This document shows, piece by piece, positions 1 to 7,774 of a stretch of 64,000 nucleotides of DNA (its first letter is position 1; every line of letters begins with the position of its first letter). The position numbers and the translations under genes are program-made. Source of the stretch: Treponema parvum (GTDB lineage: Bacteria > Spirochaetota > Spirochaetia > Treponematales > Treponemataceae); NCBI RefSeq assembly GCF_017893945.1, contig NZ_CP054257.1, positions 186,001 through 250,000 on the forward strand, read 5' to 3'. Below the pieces are notes generated by a model. The model made no database searches, was not told the origin of the DNA, and saw nothing but the letters and a program-made list of their open reading frames with translations.

Positions 1-726
1 TTTTACTGCAGAAAGCATAAAGGCAATAAAGAGCTGCTCGCAAAATCTTACGATGCGATTAGAAGCAAGGGTTTTTTGTGCGTCTTTAGGGAAAGTTTTT
101 GGGCGCTCGTTTGTCCCATAATAATACTCGGCAGCATTTATACGGGGATCACTACTCCTACGGAAGCGGCCGCCATTTCCGTAATATATGCGCTTTTTAT
201 AAGCATCTTTGTGTACAAAAAGATCGGTATAAAAGAAATTGTCGACATGTTTTTCGAAGGCGTAAAGTCCTACGTCCCGATTCTGTTTATAATTTCCGCC
301 GCTACCGCGTTCGGCCGCGTAGTCGCCATGTTAAGATATTCTCATGAAATCGGCAGTTTTGTAACCGAAGTCATAAGCAATAAATATGCGGTTCTCATTT
401 TTGTCAATTTGGTTATGCTCGTGTTCGGCATGTTCCTTGACAACATACCGAACATAATGCTTTTGACGCCCATCTTTTTGCCCATCGTAAAATCCGTAGG
501 GGTTGATCCCGTTCATTTCGGCATAATGATGACCGTGAACCTTGCAGTAGGCATGGTGACGCCGCCGATGGGAATAAATCTTTATATTGCCAACAGCTTG
601 ACGGGAGAGCCTGTGCTCAAGATCGCAAAGGCTACGGTTCCGTTCCTTATTGCATTCTTAGCGGCGCTTTGTTTTATAATTTTTGTTCCGAGCCTCAGCT
701 TGTGGCTCCCGTCAATAATCAAATGA
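1..726 (+). CDS. TRAP transporter large permease (DctM-type), 3' part
   Basis: This is the C-terminal part of the large membrane subunit of a TRAP (tripartite ATP-independent periplasmic) transporter, which imports organic or sugar acids using an ion gradient. The reading frame is open from base 1, so the gene begins upstream of the window. About 241 residues are visible, and they are strongly hydrophobic with several membrane segments. The segment with FLDNIPNIMLLTPIFLPI and the later VNLAVGMVTPPMGINLY are typical of the DctM family, in which proline/glycine-rich loops separate helices. The binding-protein gene follows after 49 bases, so the two are probably co-transcribed. The substrate cannot be read from the sequence, but the neighbouring genes suggest a sugar acid. 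Confidence 0.9.
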   Translation, partial: FYCRKHKGNKELLAKSYDAIRSKGFLCVFRESFWALVCPIIILGSIYTGITTPTEAAAISVIYALFISIFVYKKIGIKEIVDMFFEGVKSYVPILFIISAATAFGRVVAMLRYSHEIGSFVTEVISNKYAVLIFVNLVMLVFGMFLDNIPNIMLLTPIFLPIVKSVGVDPVHFGIMMTVNLAVGMVTPPMGINLYIANSLTGEPVLKIAKATVPFLIAFLAALCFIIFVPSLSLWLPSIIK

Positions 727-775
727 TCGAGTGACCAAACAATAATAAAACGGTCGAATTTTTTAGGAGGATAGG

Positions 776-1810
776 ATGAAAAAGGGTTTTGTAAAATCGG
801 TTTTGCCGTTCATGTGCGTGCTTGCGCTTTTGGGATGTGCAAAAGAAAAGAAAACGGGCACCGATACTGCCGGAAAGGCGGCAAAAAAGTATACGTGGAC
901 GGCAGCGCTCAATGTGGCTGAAACTACGATCAACTATAAGATCGTCGCAAAGTTCAAAGAAAATATTGAACGTGAGAGCAACGGAGCCGTTGTCGTAAAT
1001 ATTTATCCCAACGGGCAGTTGGGCGGCGACAGGGAAATGTTGGAAGGCCTTGTAAACGGTTCGATCAATTTTTCTTCGACAATGACGTCGGGAATGGTCG
1101 GCTTCGTTCCACAGTATGCGATCTTTGATATGCCGTCCGTTTTTTCAGACATAACAAATATGCGCAAAGTTTTGAGCGATAAAGAATTTATCGACAAGAT
1201 GAACAGCTACAGCAAGGCGAACGGAATATATGTTTTGGGATACTCAGACGCGGGATTTAGACAGATGACGAGCAACAAACTTGCCGAATCCGTCGCCGGC
1301 ATGAAGGGAATAAAAATCCGCGTAATTCAAAATCCGTATCATATCGAATATTGGAAACTTTTAGGCGCGAATCCTCTTCCCATGGACTTTAGCGAAGTCT
1401 ATATCGGCTTGCAGCAAGGAGAAATCGACGCACAGGAAAATCCGTACATGAACATCGTAGGAAACAAGTTTTATGAAGCTCAAAAATACGCGATCGAAAC
1501 GAACCATTTGGGTCATACGATCACGTTCCTCATGAACAATGCGCTGTACGAGGGCTTGAGCGAAGACATGAAACGCCTTGTGGACAAATGTGCTGCGGAC
1601 GCTAATAATTACGGTAACGGGATCGCCGACGACAGCATAATTGCGGATAAAAAAGTGTGTACCGACGCCGGTATGAAGATAATCGAATTGTCCGCCGCCG
1701 AGCATGAAAAGATGAAAGCCATGTCGCAGCCCGTTTACAACATGGTCACCGAAAAAGTAGGAAGCGAGCTGGTTTCTTTCTTCTTGAAAAAAATAGAAGA
1801 TAATAAATAA
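776..1810 (+). CDS. TRAP transporter substrate-binding lipoprotein (DctP family)
   Basis: Periplasmic solute-binding component that delivers substrate to the TRAP permease upstream. The start is well supported by an AGGAGG ribosome site a few bases before the ATG. The protein is 344 aa, normal for the family. It opens with a signal peptide ending in a lipobox (LALLGC), so it should be an anchored lipoprotein. The body carries family features: the YPNGQLGGDREMLEGL segment near residue 78, and KIRVIQNPYHIEYWKLLGAN near 180, which includes the arginine that usually contacts the substrate carboxylate. QQGEIDAQENPY follows near 210. This organisation points to a C4-dicarboxylate or sialic/uronic-acid type ligand. 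The exact ligand is unknown. Confidence 0.92.
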   Translation: MKKGFVKSVLPFMCVLALLGCAKEKKTGTDTAGKAAKKYTWTAALNVAETTINYKIVAKFKENIERESNGAVVVNIYPNGQLGGDREMLEGLVNGSINFSSTMTSGMVGFVPQYAIFDMPSVFSDITNMRKVLSDKEFIDKMNSYSKANGIYVLGYSDAGFRQMTSNKLAESVAGMKGIKIRVIQNPYHIEYWKLLGANPLPMDFSEVYIGLQQGEIDAQENPYMNIVGNKFYEAQKYAIETNHLGHTITFLMNNALYEGLSEDMKRLVDKCAADANNYGNGIADDSIIADKKVCTDAGMKIIELSAAEHEKMKAMSQPVYNMVTEKVGSELVSFFLKKIEDNK

Positions 1811-1827
1811 GTCGATTCCTTATAAAC

Positions 1828-1866
1828 GCAACAACTGAACAAAGTATAAACTTTGGAAGTTGTTGC
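1828..1866 (+). terminator. Nested hairpin after the TRAP genes
   Basis: A 9-bp outer stem (GCAACAACT with AGTTGTTGC) encloses a 6-bp inner stem (CAAAGT with ACTTTG). It lies between dctP and the amidohydrolase gene and is followed only by a short ATTTAT stretch. It could be a weak terminator or an mRNA-stabilising hairpin that sets the ratio of dctP to downstream message. Confidence 0.45.
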
Positions 1867-1914
1867 ATTTATGTGCACAGTTGATAAAGTTCACAGCTGA
1901 TATAGGATGTCCGG

Positions 1915-3060
1915 ATGGCTAAGATTTTAATTAAAAACGGAAAAGTTTATGAGCCCTTGTTTGGAACGGAAGAGATAAGGGACGTTTGTGTTTGCGGCGG
2001 ACGCATTGTAAGCGAATTCGATAAGGACGACGCCGATATAGTCATCGACTCAAAAGACTGTATGGTAGTTCCGGGGCTTATAGATCACCACATACATTTG
2101 TATCAGGGAACCGACGGGGGCGTAAATGCGGATCTTTCCTGTCTGCCGAGCGGAGTAACCACGGCGGTTGACGGCGGGTCCTGCGGTATGTGCAATTATA
2201 CACAGTTCCATAATTTTTCAATAGCTAATTCCATAGTAACCGTAAAAAGCTATTTGAATATTGCGCCCATAGGCCTTGGAACGGGTTTTTATCCTGAAAA
2301 CCTGGATGTCAATTTATTCCCGAAATACGATGACAGAATAAAAGAACTTTTCGCCCGATATAAGGGAGAACTTGTGTCGATAAAGCTGCGTCTGACCAAG
2401 GATGTTACGTCGTCAATAGATCCTCTCGTTTACTGCATAAAGCTGGCGGACGAAATAGGTTGCAATGTCGTAGTACATGTTACAAGGCCTTCCGTGCCGT
2501 GCGAAGAGATAGCTTCCGTCTTGAGACCGGGAGACGTTTTTTGCCATGTATATCAGGGCGTTGAAAACACTATCCTTGATGAAAACGGAAAGATAAAAAA
2601 ACAGGTTCTGGAGGCCAGAAAGCGGGGCGTAATATTTGACGCTTGCAACGGCAAAAAGAATTTTGCGTTTTCCGTTGCAAAAGGTGCGATAAAGCAAGGA
2701 TTTTTTCCCGATATAATAAGTTCGGACATGTCGCCGCTAACGTTTTATGCGGATCCTGTGGTGTCTTTGCCGCACTTGATGTCCAAATATCTGGCGTTCG
2801 GTCTTTCGTGCATGGATGTTTTTAAAATGACTACGACAACCCCTGCAAAAGTTATCGGTATTAAAGATTACGGCTCTTTGACGGCGGGAAACCGTGCCGA
2901 CATAGCTTTGTTCAAAATAAAAAAGCAAGGCGTAAGATTTTACGATTGCAATAATGAGTTCATTGAAGGAGATCAGGTTATTGTGCCTCAGATGACTATA
3001 AAAAAAGGAAATATCGTTTACAGGCAGACGGATTTTACTTCGGTGAAGTACACGTTTTAA
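1915..3060 (+). CDS. Amidohydrolase/deacetylase-family metallohydrolase
   Basis: A 381-aa TIM-barrel metallo-dependent hydrolase of the dihydroorotase/amidohydrolase superfamily. The N-terminus MAKILIKNGKVYEP forms the usual beta-sandwich start. The first metal motif is visible as DHHIHLYQGTDGG near residue 58 (HxH). A probable bridging-lysine region is SIKLRLTKD near 155, later histidines lie in VVVHVTRP and DVFCHVYQG, and the metal aspartate is likely in SSDMSP near 268. The C-terminal NRADIALFKIK closes the beta sandwich. The family acts on cyclic amides, N-acyl amino sugars or D-amino acid derivatives, and the substrate is not predictable here. It sits between two carboxylate transporters, so it probably handles an imported compound. 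A strong terminator overlaps its stop codon. Confidence 0.85.
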   Translation: MAKILIKNGKVYEPLFGTEEIRDVCVCGGRIVSEFDKDDADIVIDSKDCMVVPGLIDHHIHLYQGTDGGVNADLSCLPSGVTTAVDGGSCGMCNYTQFHNFSIANSIVTVKSYLNIAPIGLGTGFYPENLDVNLFPKYDDRIKELFARYKGELVSIKLRLTKDVTSSIDPLVYCIKLADEIGCNVVVHVTRPSVPCEEIASVLRPGDVFCHVYQGVENTILDENGKIKKQVLEARKRGVIFDACNGKKNFAFSVAKGAIKQGFFPDIISSDMSPLTFYADPVVSLPHLMSKYLAFGLSCMDVFKMTTTTPAKVIGIKDYGSLTAGNRADIALFKIKKQGVRFYDCNNEFIEGDQVIVPQMTIKKGNIVYRQTDFTSVKYTF

Positions 3061-3089
3061 CAAGGCCGCTGAGATAGCGCGGCCTTGTT
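3059..3089 (+). terminator. Rho-independent-like terminator of the amidohydrolase gene
   Basis: A perfect 11-bp stem (AACAAGGCCGC with GCGGCCTTGTT) with a 9-base loop begins at the stop codon itself. The 3' arm ends in a TT-rich stretch, but no long T tract follows. It separates the TRAP/amidohydrolase block from the mobile element downstream. Confidence 0.7.
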
Positions 3090-3095
3090 AAACTG

Positions 3096-3180
3096 CGAGT
3101 TTTCTTTCGAAAACTCGTTTATCAACTGTGCGCAAAGAGCGCACGAAAAAACTTTTTCGGATATTGAAATATCCTGCAAA
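3096..3180 (+). repeat. Dispersed two-hairpin repeat, copy 1
   Basis: Three consecutive hairpins are visible: CGAGTTTT/AAAACTCG, then GTGCGC-AAAGA-GCGCAC, then GGATAT-TGAA-ATATCC, ending in TGCAAA. The same arrangement (GTGCGC hairpin, a T-rich spacer with TTTTCGG, an AT-rich GGAAAT hairpin, then TGCAAA) recurs at 31548-31710 and, in opposite orientation, at 23505-23593. A more diverged form is at 28072-28118. All copies are intergenic. It may be a small non-autonomous element or a structured RNA motif. It lies just outside the predicted left end of the IS110 element. Confidence 0.7.
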
Positions 3181-3210
3181 GGAGGTAAGATAAAAAGGAA
3201 AACGAACAAG

Positions 3211-3399
3211 CGGTAATGTGATAAGCTGAAGTGATTCAGCGGAACCCAGGCAATAGTTCGTCATATTTTGTAGAGGCATGACCTCTGGAAAGGAGAATGA
3301 AGAGCTTTTGCCGTATCATACGATAGTCGTAAGAGACTGAATGGGAGATTGGAACACACTACCGATTAGACTTTCGGCTGAAGCAAAACGGAGGTCATC
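3211..3399 (+). ncRNA. Candidate bridge RNA region of the IS110 element
   Basis: The 189 bases before the transposase start lack a plausible gene but are rich in short hairpins, such as GCTGAA-GTGA-TTCAGC (3225-3240) and AGAGG-CATGA-CCTCT (3272-3286). IS110-family elements are known to express a structured bridge RNA from a non-coding end, whose loops pair with donor and target DNA. The position upstream of the transposase fits that role. The exact RNA ends and guide loops were not worked out. Confidence 0.45.
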
Positions 3400-4509
3400 A
3401 TGACAGTTTACATTGGCGTTGATTTACACAAGACACAGTTTACCGTGCATGTGAGAGTTGGGGACAGGATTGAAAGTTTGTCTGAAATCAAGCAGTACCC
3501 GACTACAGCAGCCGGTTATACGAAGTTTCTTGAAAGAATTGCCGGTTACAAGACAGCGGACTTTGCAGTGAAAATCGGAGTTGAATCAACCGGAAACACA
3601 AGATTCTTTAAGAATCAGGTTGAGAAAGCCGGAGCGGAAGTGACGGTAATCAATACGTTGAAGTTTAAGGTAATCAACGAATCGACGAAGAAAACCGACA
3701 AGCATGACGCTTCGACGATTTCGGAATTTCTTTCAAAGGATATGCTTCCTGAAAGCCATATCTGCAGCAAGGAAACGGAAAACTTGAGGCGGTTGTTGAA
3801 ATCGCGAGAAAGACTTGTTCGTTCAATTGTGGGACAAAAGAATGAAGTTCATGCGCTTCTGGTAAGCATGGGGCTTACTGATGAACTTAGAAGCTTACAA
3901 AGTAAAAAAGGGCGCCAGAAAGTTCTGGACACCCTGTTGTCGCATAGCGACCTCGTGCTCGAAGCACAATCAGTAAAACTGATATTTCAAATCATAGAGC
4001 AGATGATAGAATCAGTCAAGATGATTGAAAAGCATTTAAGCGAATTAACAGAAGATGATGCAATGGTCAATCGTCTTATGACAATCCGCGGCTGCGGAAA
4101 AATCACGGCATGGATAATCAGAGCGTACACCGAAGATATAGGCAGGTTCGCGAATGCAAACAAATATGCGGCCTTTTGTGGACTTGTTCCGTGGGTACAG
4201 GATTCAAACGAGAGTGTTCGTCACGGAAAGATTACGAAGCGAGGACCACAGGAATTGAGGACGGCATACGTTCAGTTGGTGTTGGGAATTCGGCGATGCA
4301 AAGATACTTGGGAATGGAGAATCATGCAGCGACTGGATTATATGAAAAAGAACAAAGGCAGCGGCAAATCGATTGTTGCTGCTGCGAGGAAGATGGCAGA
4401 AATCGTGTGGGTATTGCTCACGGAAAAACAGGACTTTGATTCAAGTAAGATGATGGGTACTTATAAGCCTTTGACTCTTGCTGAACAAGCTCTTGCTGCC
4501 ATGAATTAA
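3400..4509 (+). CDS. IS110-family transposase/recombinase
   Basis: A 369-aa DEDD-type recombinase. The N-terminus MTVYIGVDLHKTQFTVHV carries the first catalytic aspartate in the typical GVDLHK motif. A second conserved stretch reads AVKIGVESTGNTRFF, with the catalytic glutamate, near residue 60. NESTKKTDKHDASTISEF near 108 supplies the DxxDA-type acidic residues. The C-terminal half has the Tnp_2-like serine region around RGCGKITAWIIRAY and FCGLVPWVQDSN. The length is normal and no frameshift is seen, so the enzyme may be active. It would work with a bridge RNA from the adjacent non-coding DNA. The start follows an AACGGAGGTCATC ribosome site. Confidence 0.95.
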   Translation: MTVYIGVDLHKTQFTVHVRVGDRIESLSEIKQYPTTAAGYTKFLERIAGYKTADFAVKIGVESTGNTRFFKNQVEKAGAEVTVINTLKFKVINESTKKTDKHDASTISEFLSKDMLPESHICSKETENLRRLLKSRERLVRSIVGQKNEVHALLVSMGLTDELRSLQSKKGRQKVLDTLLSHSDLVLEAQSVKLIFQIIEQMIESVKMIEKHLSELTEDDAMVNRLMTIRGCGKITAWIIRAYTEDIGRFANANKYAAFCGLVPWVQDSNESVRHGKITKRGPQELRTAYVQLVLGIRRCKDTWEWRIMQRLDYMKKNKGSGKSIVAAARKMAEIVWVLLTEKQDFDSSKMMGTYKPLTLAEQALAAMN

Positions 4510-4518
4510 ATAGCTTAG

Positions 4519-4542
4519 AAAGTCACCTTGTTCGTTGACTTT
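4519..4542 (+). terminator. Hairpin at the downstream end of the IS110 element
   Basis: A 7-bp perfect stem (AAAGTCA with TGACTTT) with a 10-base loop is followed by TTA. It lies between the transposase stop and tctC and overlaps the inverted match to the left end. It could end transposase transcription, be part of the IS right end, or both. Confidence 0.45.
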
Positions 4543-4557
4543 TTATGGGAGGAAGGT

Positions 4558-5544
4558 ATGAAAAAATTAATTGCAATGGCTGCAATTTTGGCGGCGGCGG
4601 GTGTCGTTTTCGCAAACGGCACAAAAGATTCTGCAAATTCAGGGGGGATTGACTGGCCTAAAAAATCGATCAATCTTATAGTTCCTTTTGCGGCCGGAGG
4701 AAATTCCGATGTAAACGCAAGAACGCTCGCAAAGTATTTGACGCAGGAATTAAAACAACCCGTGGTAATTACAAACGTAGCCGGTTCGGGAGGAACAATC
4801 GGCGCAGCCCAGGCGAAGGACGCTCCGAACGACGGATATACGGTGCTCGTTCATCAGATTTCAATGCACATGGCGCAGGTTTCGGGCATGGTCAACTTCG
4901 GCTATAAGGATTTCGAGCCTGTATGCGTGTTTTCCCGCGCTTCGGATGAAGTTCTTCTTATAAACGCAAAGCAGCATCCTGACTGGCATACGTATCAGGA
5001 CGTGGTGAACGCCACAAAAAAAGATCCCGGAAAATACCGCTTTACGGCTAACACGGGCGCTTCCACGCAGTGGATAGGCATTGCGGTTCAAGCGGCCGGC
5101 GCTAAGTTCAACGTGGTAAGTTCCGGCGGTTCGGGAGAACGTCTTCAGCTCATCCTCGGCAATCACGTCGACGTAACCGAATTGAATTACAGTCAGGTCG
5201 TAGACTATGTAAAAAACGATACTCTCAGAATGATCGCCAACGTCAGCTCGGAACGCTCGGCAACGCTCAAAGATCTTCCCACGCTCAGAGAGCTCGGCGT
5301 GGATTGCGGTTACAGCTATGACAACACTTTCTTTATGCCCAAGGGCACCGATAAAGCTATAGTTGAAAAATTTGCCGCCGCATGTGAAAAAGTGATCAAG
5401 ACGAACAATTCGTATAAGGCGGATATAGAAAAGATGTATCAGGTTCCCACATATATGAATCCGGCTGATACCGAAGCACTGTATAAATCACAATACGACG
5501 CTTTGATGAAAATTCAGGATCAGATCAAAGCGGGAAAAAAATAA
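4558..5544 (+). CDS. tctC: Tripartite tricarboxylate transporter substrate-binding protein (TctC)
   Basis: Periplasmic binding protein of the TTT transporter family, which works with the TctB and TctA membrane proteins encoded next. The ATG at 4558 is preferred over an upstream TTG because it follows GGGAGGAAGGT and begins a clean signal peptide, MKKLIAMAAILAAAGVVFA. There is no lipobox cysteine, so the mature protein is probably soluble. The first mature block contains INLIVPFAAGGNSDVNART, the hallmark loop of the Bug/TctC fold, followed by VAGSGGTIGAAQAK. The length (about 328 aa) is normal. Ligands of this family are usually mono- to tricarboxylates. Glucarate is a fair guess from the gudD gene downstream, but this is inference. 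Confidence 0.93.
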   Translation: MKKLIAMAAILAAAGVVFANGTKDSANSGGIDWPKKSINLIVPFAAGGNSDVNARTLAKYLTQELKQPVVITNVAGSGGTIGAAQAKDAPNDGYTVLVHQISMHMAQVSGMVNFGYKDFEPVCVFSRASDEVLLINAKQHPDWHTYQDVVNATKKDPGKYRFTANTGASTQWIGIAVQAAGAKFNVVSSGGSGERLQLILGNHVDVTELNYSQVVDYVKNDTLRMIANVSSERSATLKDLPTLRELGVDCGYSYDNTFFMPKGTDKAIVEKFAAACEKVIKTNNSYKADIEKMYQVPTYMNPADTEALYKSQYDALMKIQDQIKAGKK

Positions 5545-5633
5545 ATTTTTGACTTATTATAGACGGCGGATTGAGGACAGGTTTGATCCGCCGCTCCGTA
5601 ATCGGGTTTTAAAGGTGCAGGAGCAGTAAAATT

Positions 5634-6131
5634 ATGACAAATAAAACAAAAAACGGTTTGGGCGTAGGATTGTTTTTCTTTATCCTGGCCGTATTTTACT
5701 TTATAGGATCCGTCTCGATAGAATCCTATAATCCGTTCGGAAAAACAGGGCTGTCGTCCAGAGCGGTTCCGCAGACTTTTGCAATACTAATGGCCGTCTT
5801 AAGCTTGACGATAATAGTCGACTCGATTCTAAAAGCGAAAAAGGAAAAAGGATCTTCCGCAGAAAAGGCGAAGGTAAATCGAAAGACTACCGGGAAACTC
5901 CTTTTGGCGATTTTTTTGCTGCTTGTTTATATTTTCCTTTTTAACCGGCTCGGATTTATAATTTCTACAATTCTGTATCTTTTTGCTATGATATATCTGC
6001 TGCTTCCGAACAAGACTTCAAGAAACATCGTTCTTACGGCGCTGTTTTCGATAGCGGTCTCATTTTTAATTTATACGATTTTCAACAAGGCACTCGGTTT
6101 GATTTTGCCGGCCGGAATTTTCGGATACTGA
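5634..6131 (+). CDS. tctB: TctB-family small membrane subunit
   Basis: A 165-aa protein with four predicted membrane helices: near residues 9-27, 47-62, 90-108 and then two close C-terminal segments that may count as one long pair. The short loop GKTGLSSRAVPQTFA between the first helices is typical of TctB, the small integral subunit of TTT carriers. It starts 89 bases after tctC with an AGGAG site, and tctA begins 14 bases after its stop, so the three form one operon. TctB is poorly conserved in general, and the call relies mainly on size, topology and position. Confidence 0.88.
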   Translation: MTNKTKNGLGVGLFFFILAVFYFIGSVSIESYNPFGKTGLSSRAVPQTFAILMAVLSLTIIVDSILKAKKEKGSSAEKAKVNRKTTGKLLLAIFLLLVYIFLFNRLGFIISTILYLFAMIYLLLPNKTSRNIVLTALFSIAVSFLIYTIFNKALGLILPAGIFGY

Positions 6132-6144
6132 CGGAGGAAGATAC

Positions 6145-7629
6145 ATGCTGTTTTCAAGTTTTATAAATCTTTTCGCAAACCCGCTCGCACTTGTTTTGAT
6201 TGTCTTCGGAGTCATGTTCGGGATTGTTTTCGGCGCATTGCCGGGACTCACGACGGTTGCCGGTATTTCCATGATGCTTCCCGTAACTTACGTTTTAACA
6301 AAGGAAGCCGGTCTTTCCATGCTTACGGCAATTTACATAGGCGGCACTTCGGGAGGCCTTGTTTCCGCCATATTGCTTAATATGCCCGGAACGCCTGCGT
6401 CGATTGCGACTTGTTTTGACGGCCGACCTATGGCTCTTAAGGGCGAAGCCGGAAAAGCCTTGGGCATCGGAATTTTCGCTTCATTTTTCGGAACGATATT
6501 CAGCATTGCGGCGATGGTTGTTATTTCAAAGCCTCTTGCCGCTCTTACGATAAAATTCGGCCCGTGGGAATATTTCGGCGTAACGCTTTTTGCGCTCACG
6601 CTGATTGCAAGCCTTGCCGGAAAATCCATGATCAAAGGCCTTTTAAGCGCTCTGTTCGGGATGATGTTCGCTACCGTAGGGCTTGCGCCCATCGATTCGG
6701 CTAAGCGCTTTACATTCGACACGCTGGAACTAACTTCAGGATTTGCCCTGCTGCCGGTTTTGGTAGGCCTTTATGCGGTGAGCGAAGTCCTTGAAACGGT
6801 AATTGAAGAGCATAAAGACGCGACTATGACCGAATATCGTCTTAAAGGTTTGGGCTTCGGATGGAACGACATAAAAGACCAAATAGGAAATCTTGTCCGC
6901 TCGGCTCTCGTAGGGCTCGGCATAGGAGTTCTTCCCGGAATAGGAGGATCTACGAGCAATCTCATAGCGTATTCCGTTGCAAAAAATTCTTCAAAACATC
7001 CTGAAAAATTCGGAACGGGAATAGTCGACGGCATTATCGCAAGCGAAACGTCAAATAACGCCAGCATAGGAGGCGCTATGATACCGCTGCTTACACTCGG
7101 CATTCCCGGCGACGGCGTTACTGCAATTCTTTTAGGCGGATTTATGCTTCACGGGCTTACCCCCGGTCCTCTGCTTTTTCAGACAAATGCGGATACGGTC
7201 TACGCTATTTACGCGGCAATGATTCTTTCTTCCGCCGTTATGGCTATCGTCATGTTTACGGGGCTGCGCGGATTTGTAAAGATATTGAAGATACCGTCTT
7301 ATATTTTGTTGCCCGTTATTATAGTATTATGCGGCATAGGCTCCTACGCGCTTAATTACAGAGTGTTTGACATATTCAGTTTGCTTTTGTTCGGAATTAT
7401 GGGTTATGTGATGAAAAAGGTAAGCGTTCCGCTTCCGCCGTTCATACTGGGCTTTATTTTGGCAAAGGATTTTGAAACCAATCTTCGCCGCGGCCTGCAG
7501 TATGCCAACGGCAACGCTATGGAAATTTTTACTCATCCGATTGCCATTCTGTTTATCGCGCTTGCAATGTTTTCGATTGTGCGCGCCGTAATAAAGGGCG
7601 TAAAAAACCGGAGCGGAACGGCCGCGTAA
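6145..7629 (+). CDS. tctA: TctA-family large membrane subunit
   Basis: The 494-aa main permease of the tripartite tricarboxylate transporter, with roughly a dozen hydrophobic helices. The family signatures are clear. GIVFGALPGLTTVAGISMMLP sits near residue 25. Its internal repeat LGIGVLPGIGGSTSNLIAYS follows near 255, reflecting the duplicated fold of this family. IPLLTLGIPGDGVTAILLGG and the LTPGPLLFQ segment follow near 310. The GGAGGAAG ribosome site supports the start. The operon order here is C-B-A, the common arrangement. A gap of about 145 bases without a gene or clear terminator separates it from gudD. Confidence 0.95.
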   Translation: MLFSSFINLFANPLALVLIVFGVMFGIVFGALPGLTTVAGISMMLPVTYVLTKEAGLSMLTAIYIGGTSGGLVSAILLNMPGTPASIATCFDGRPMALKGEAGKALGIGIFASFFGTIFSIAAMVVISKPLAALTIKFGPWEYFGVTLFALTLIASLAGKSMIKGLLSALFGMMFATVGLAPIDSAKRFTFDTLELTSGFALLPVLVGLYAVSEVLETVIEEHKDATMTEYRLKGLGFGWNDIKDQIGNLVRSALVGLGIGVLPGIGGSTSNLIAYSVAKNSSKHPEKFGTGIVDGIIASETSNNASIGGAMIPLLTLGIPGDGVTAILLGGFMLHGLTPGPLLFQTNADTVYAIYAAMILSSAVMAIVMFTGLRGFVKILKIPSYILLPVIIVLCGIGSYALNYRVFDIFSLLLFGIMGYVMKKVSVPLPPFILGFILAKDFETNLRRGLQYANGNAMEIFTHPIAILFIALAMFSIVRAVIKGVKNRSGTAA

Positions 7630-7774
7630 CAATGAAGGTTCGTGGGGCGCAGCATGCGGGTAACTTGCAACCGGCGCCATAGTGTGAAGTTTTGCAGGGT
7701 GCAAATGATGTGCAACGCGCATGATCTGCGATACGCATTATTTGCGGTAAATGAAAATTTTAACGAGGGATTAT

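Larger units (their letters stand above)
3195..4545 (+). mobile_element. IS110-family insertion sequence (approximate ends)
   Basis: A 1.35-kb element defined by an intact IS110-type transposase gene and a structured 5' leader. Ends are estimated from a 10-bp inverted match, AACGAACAAG at 3201-3210 and its complement at 4527-4536. This fits the short or sub-terminal inverted repeats of the IS110/IS1111 group, which makes no obvious target duplication. The element sits between the amidohydrolase terminator and tctC, so it may have cut the tct genes off from their original promoter. The true boundaries need comparison with an uninterrupted homologous locus. Confidence 0.7.
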
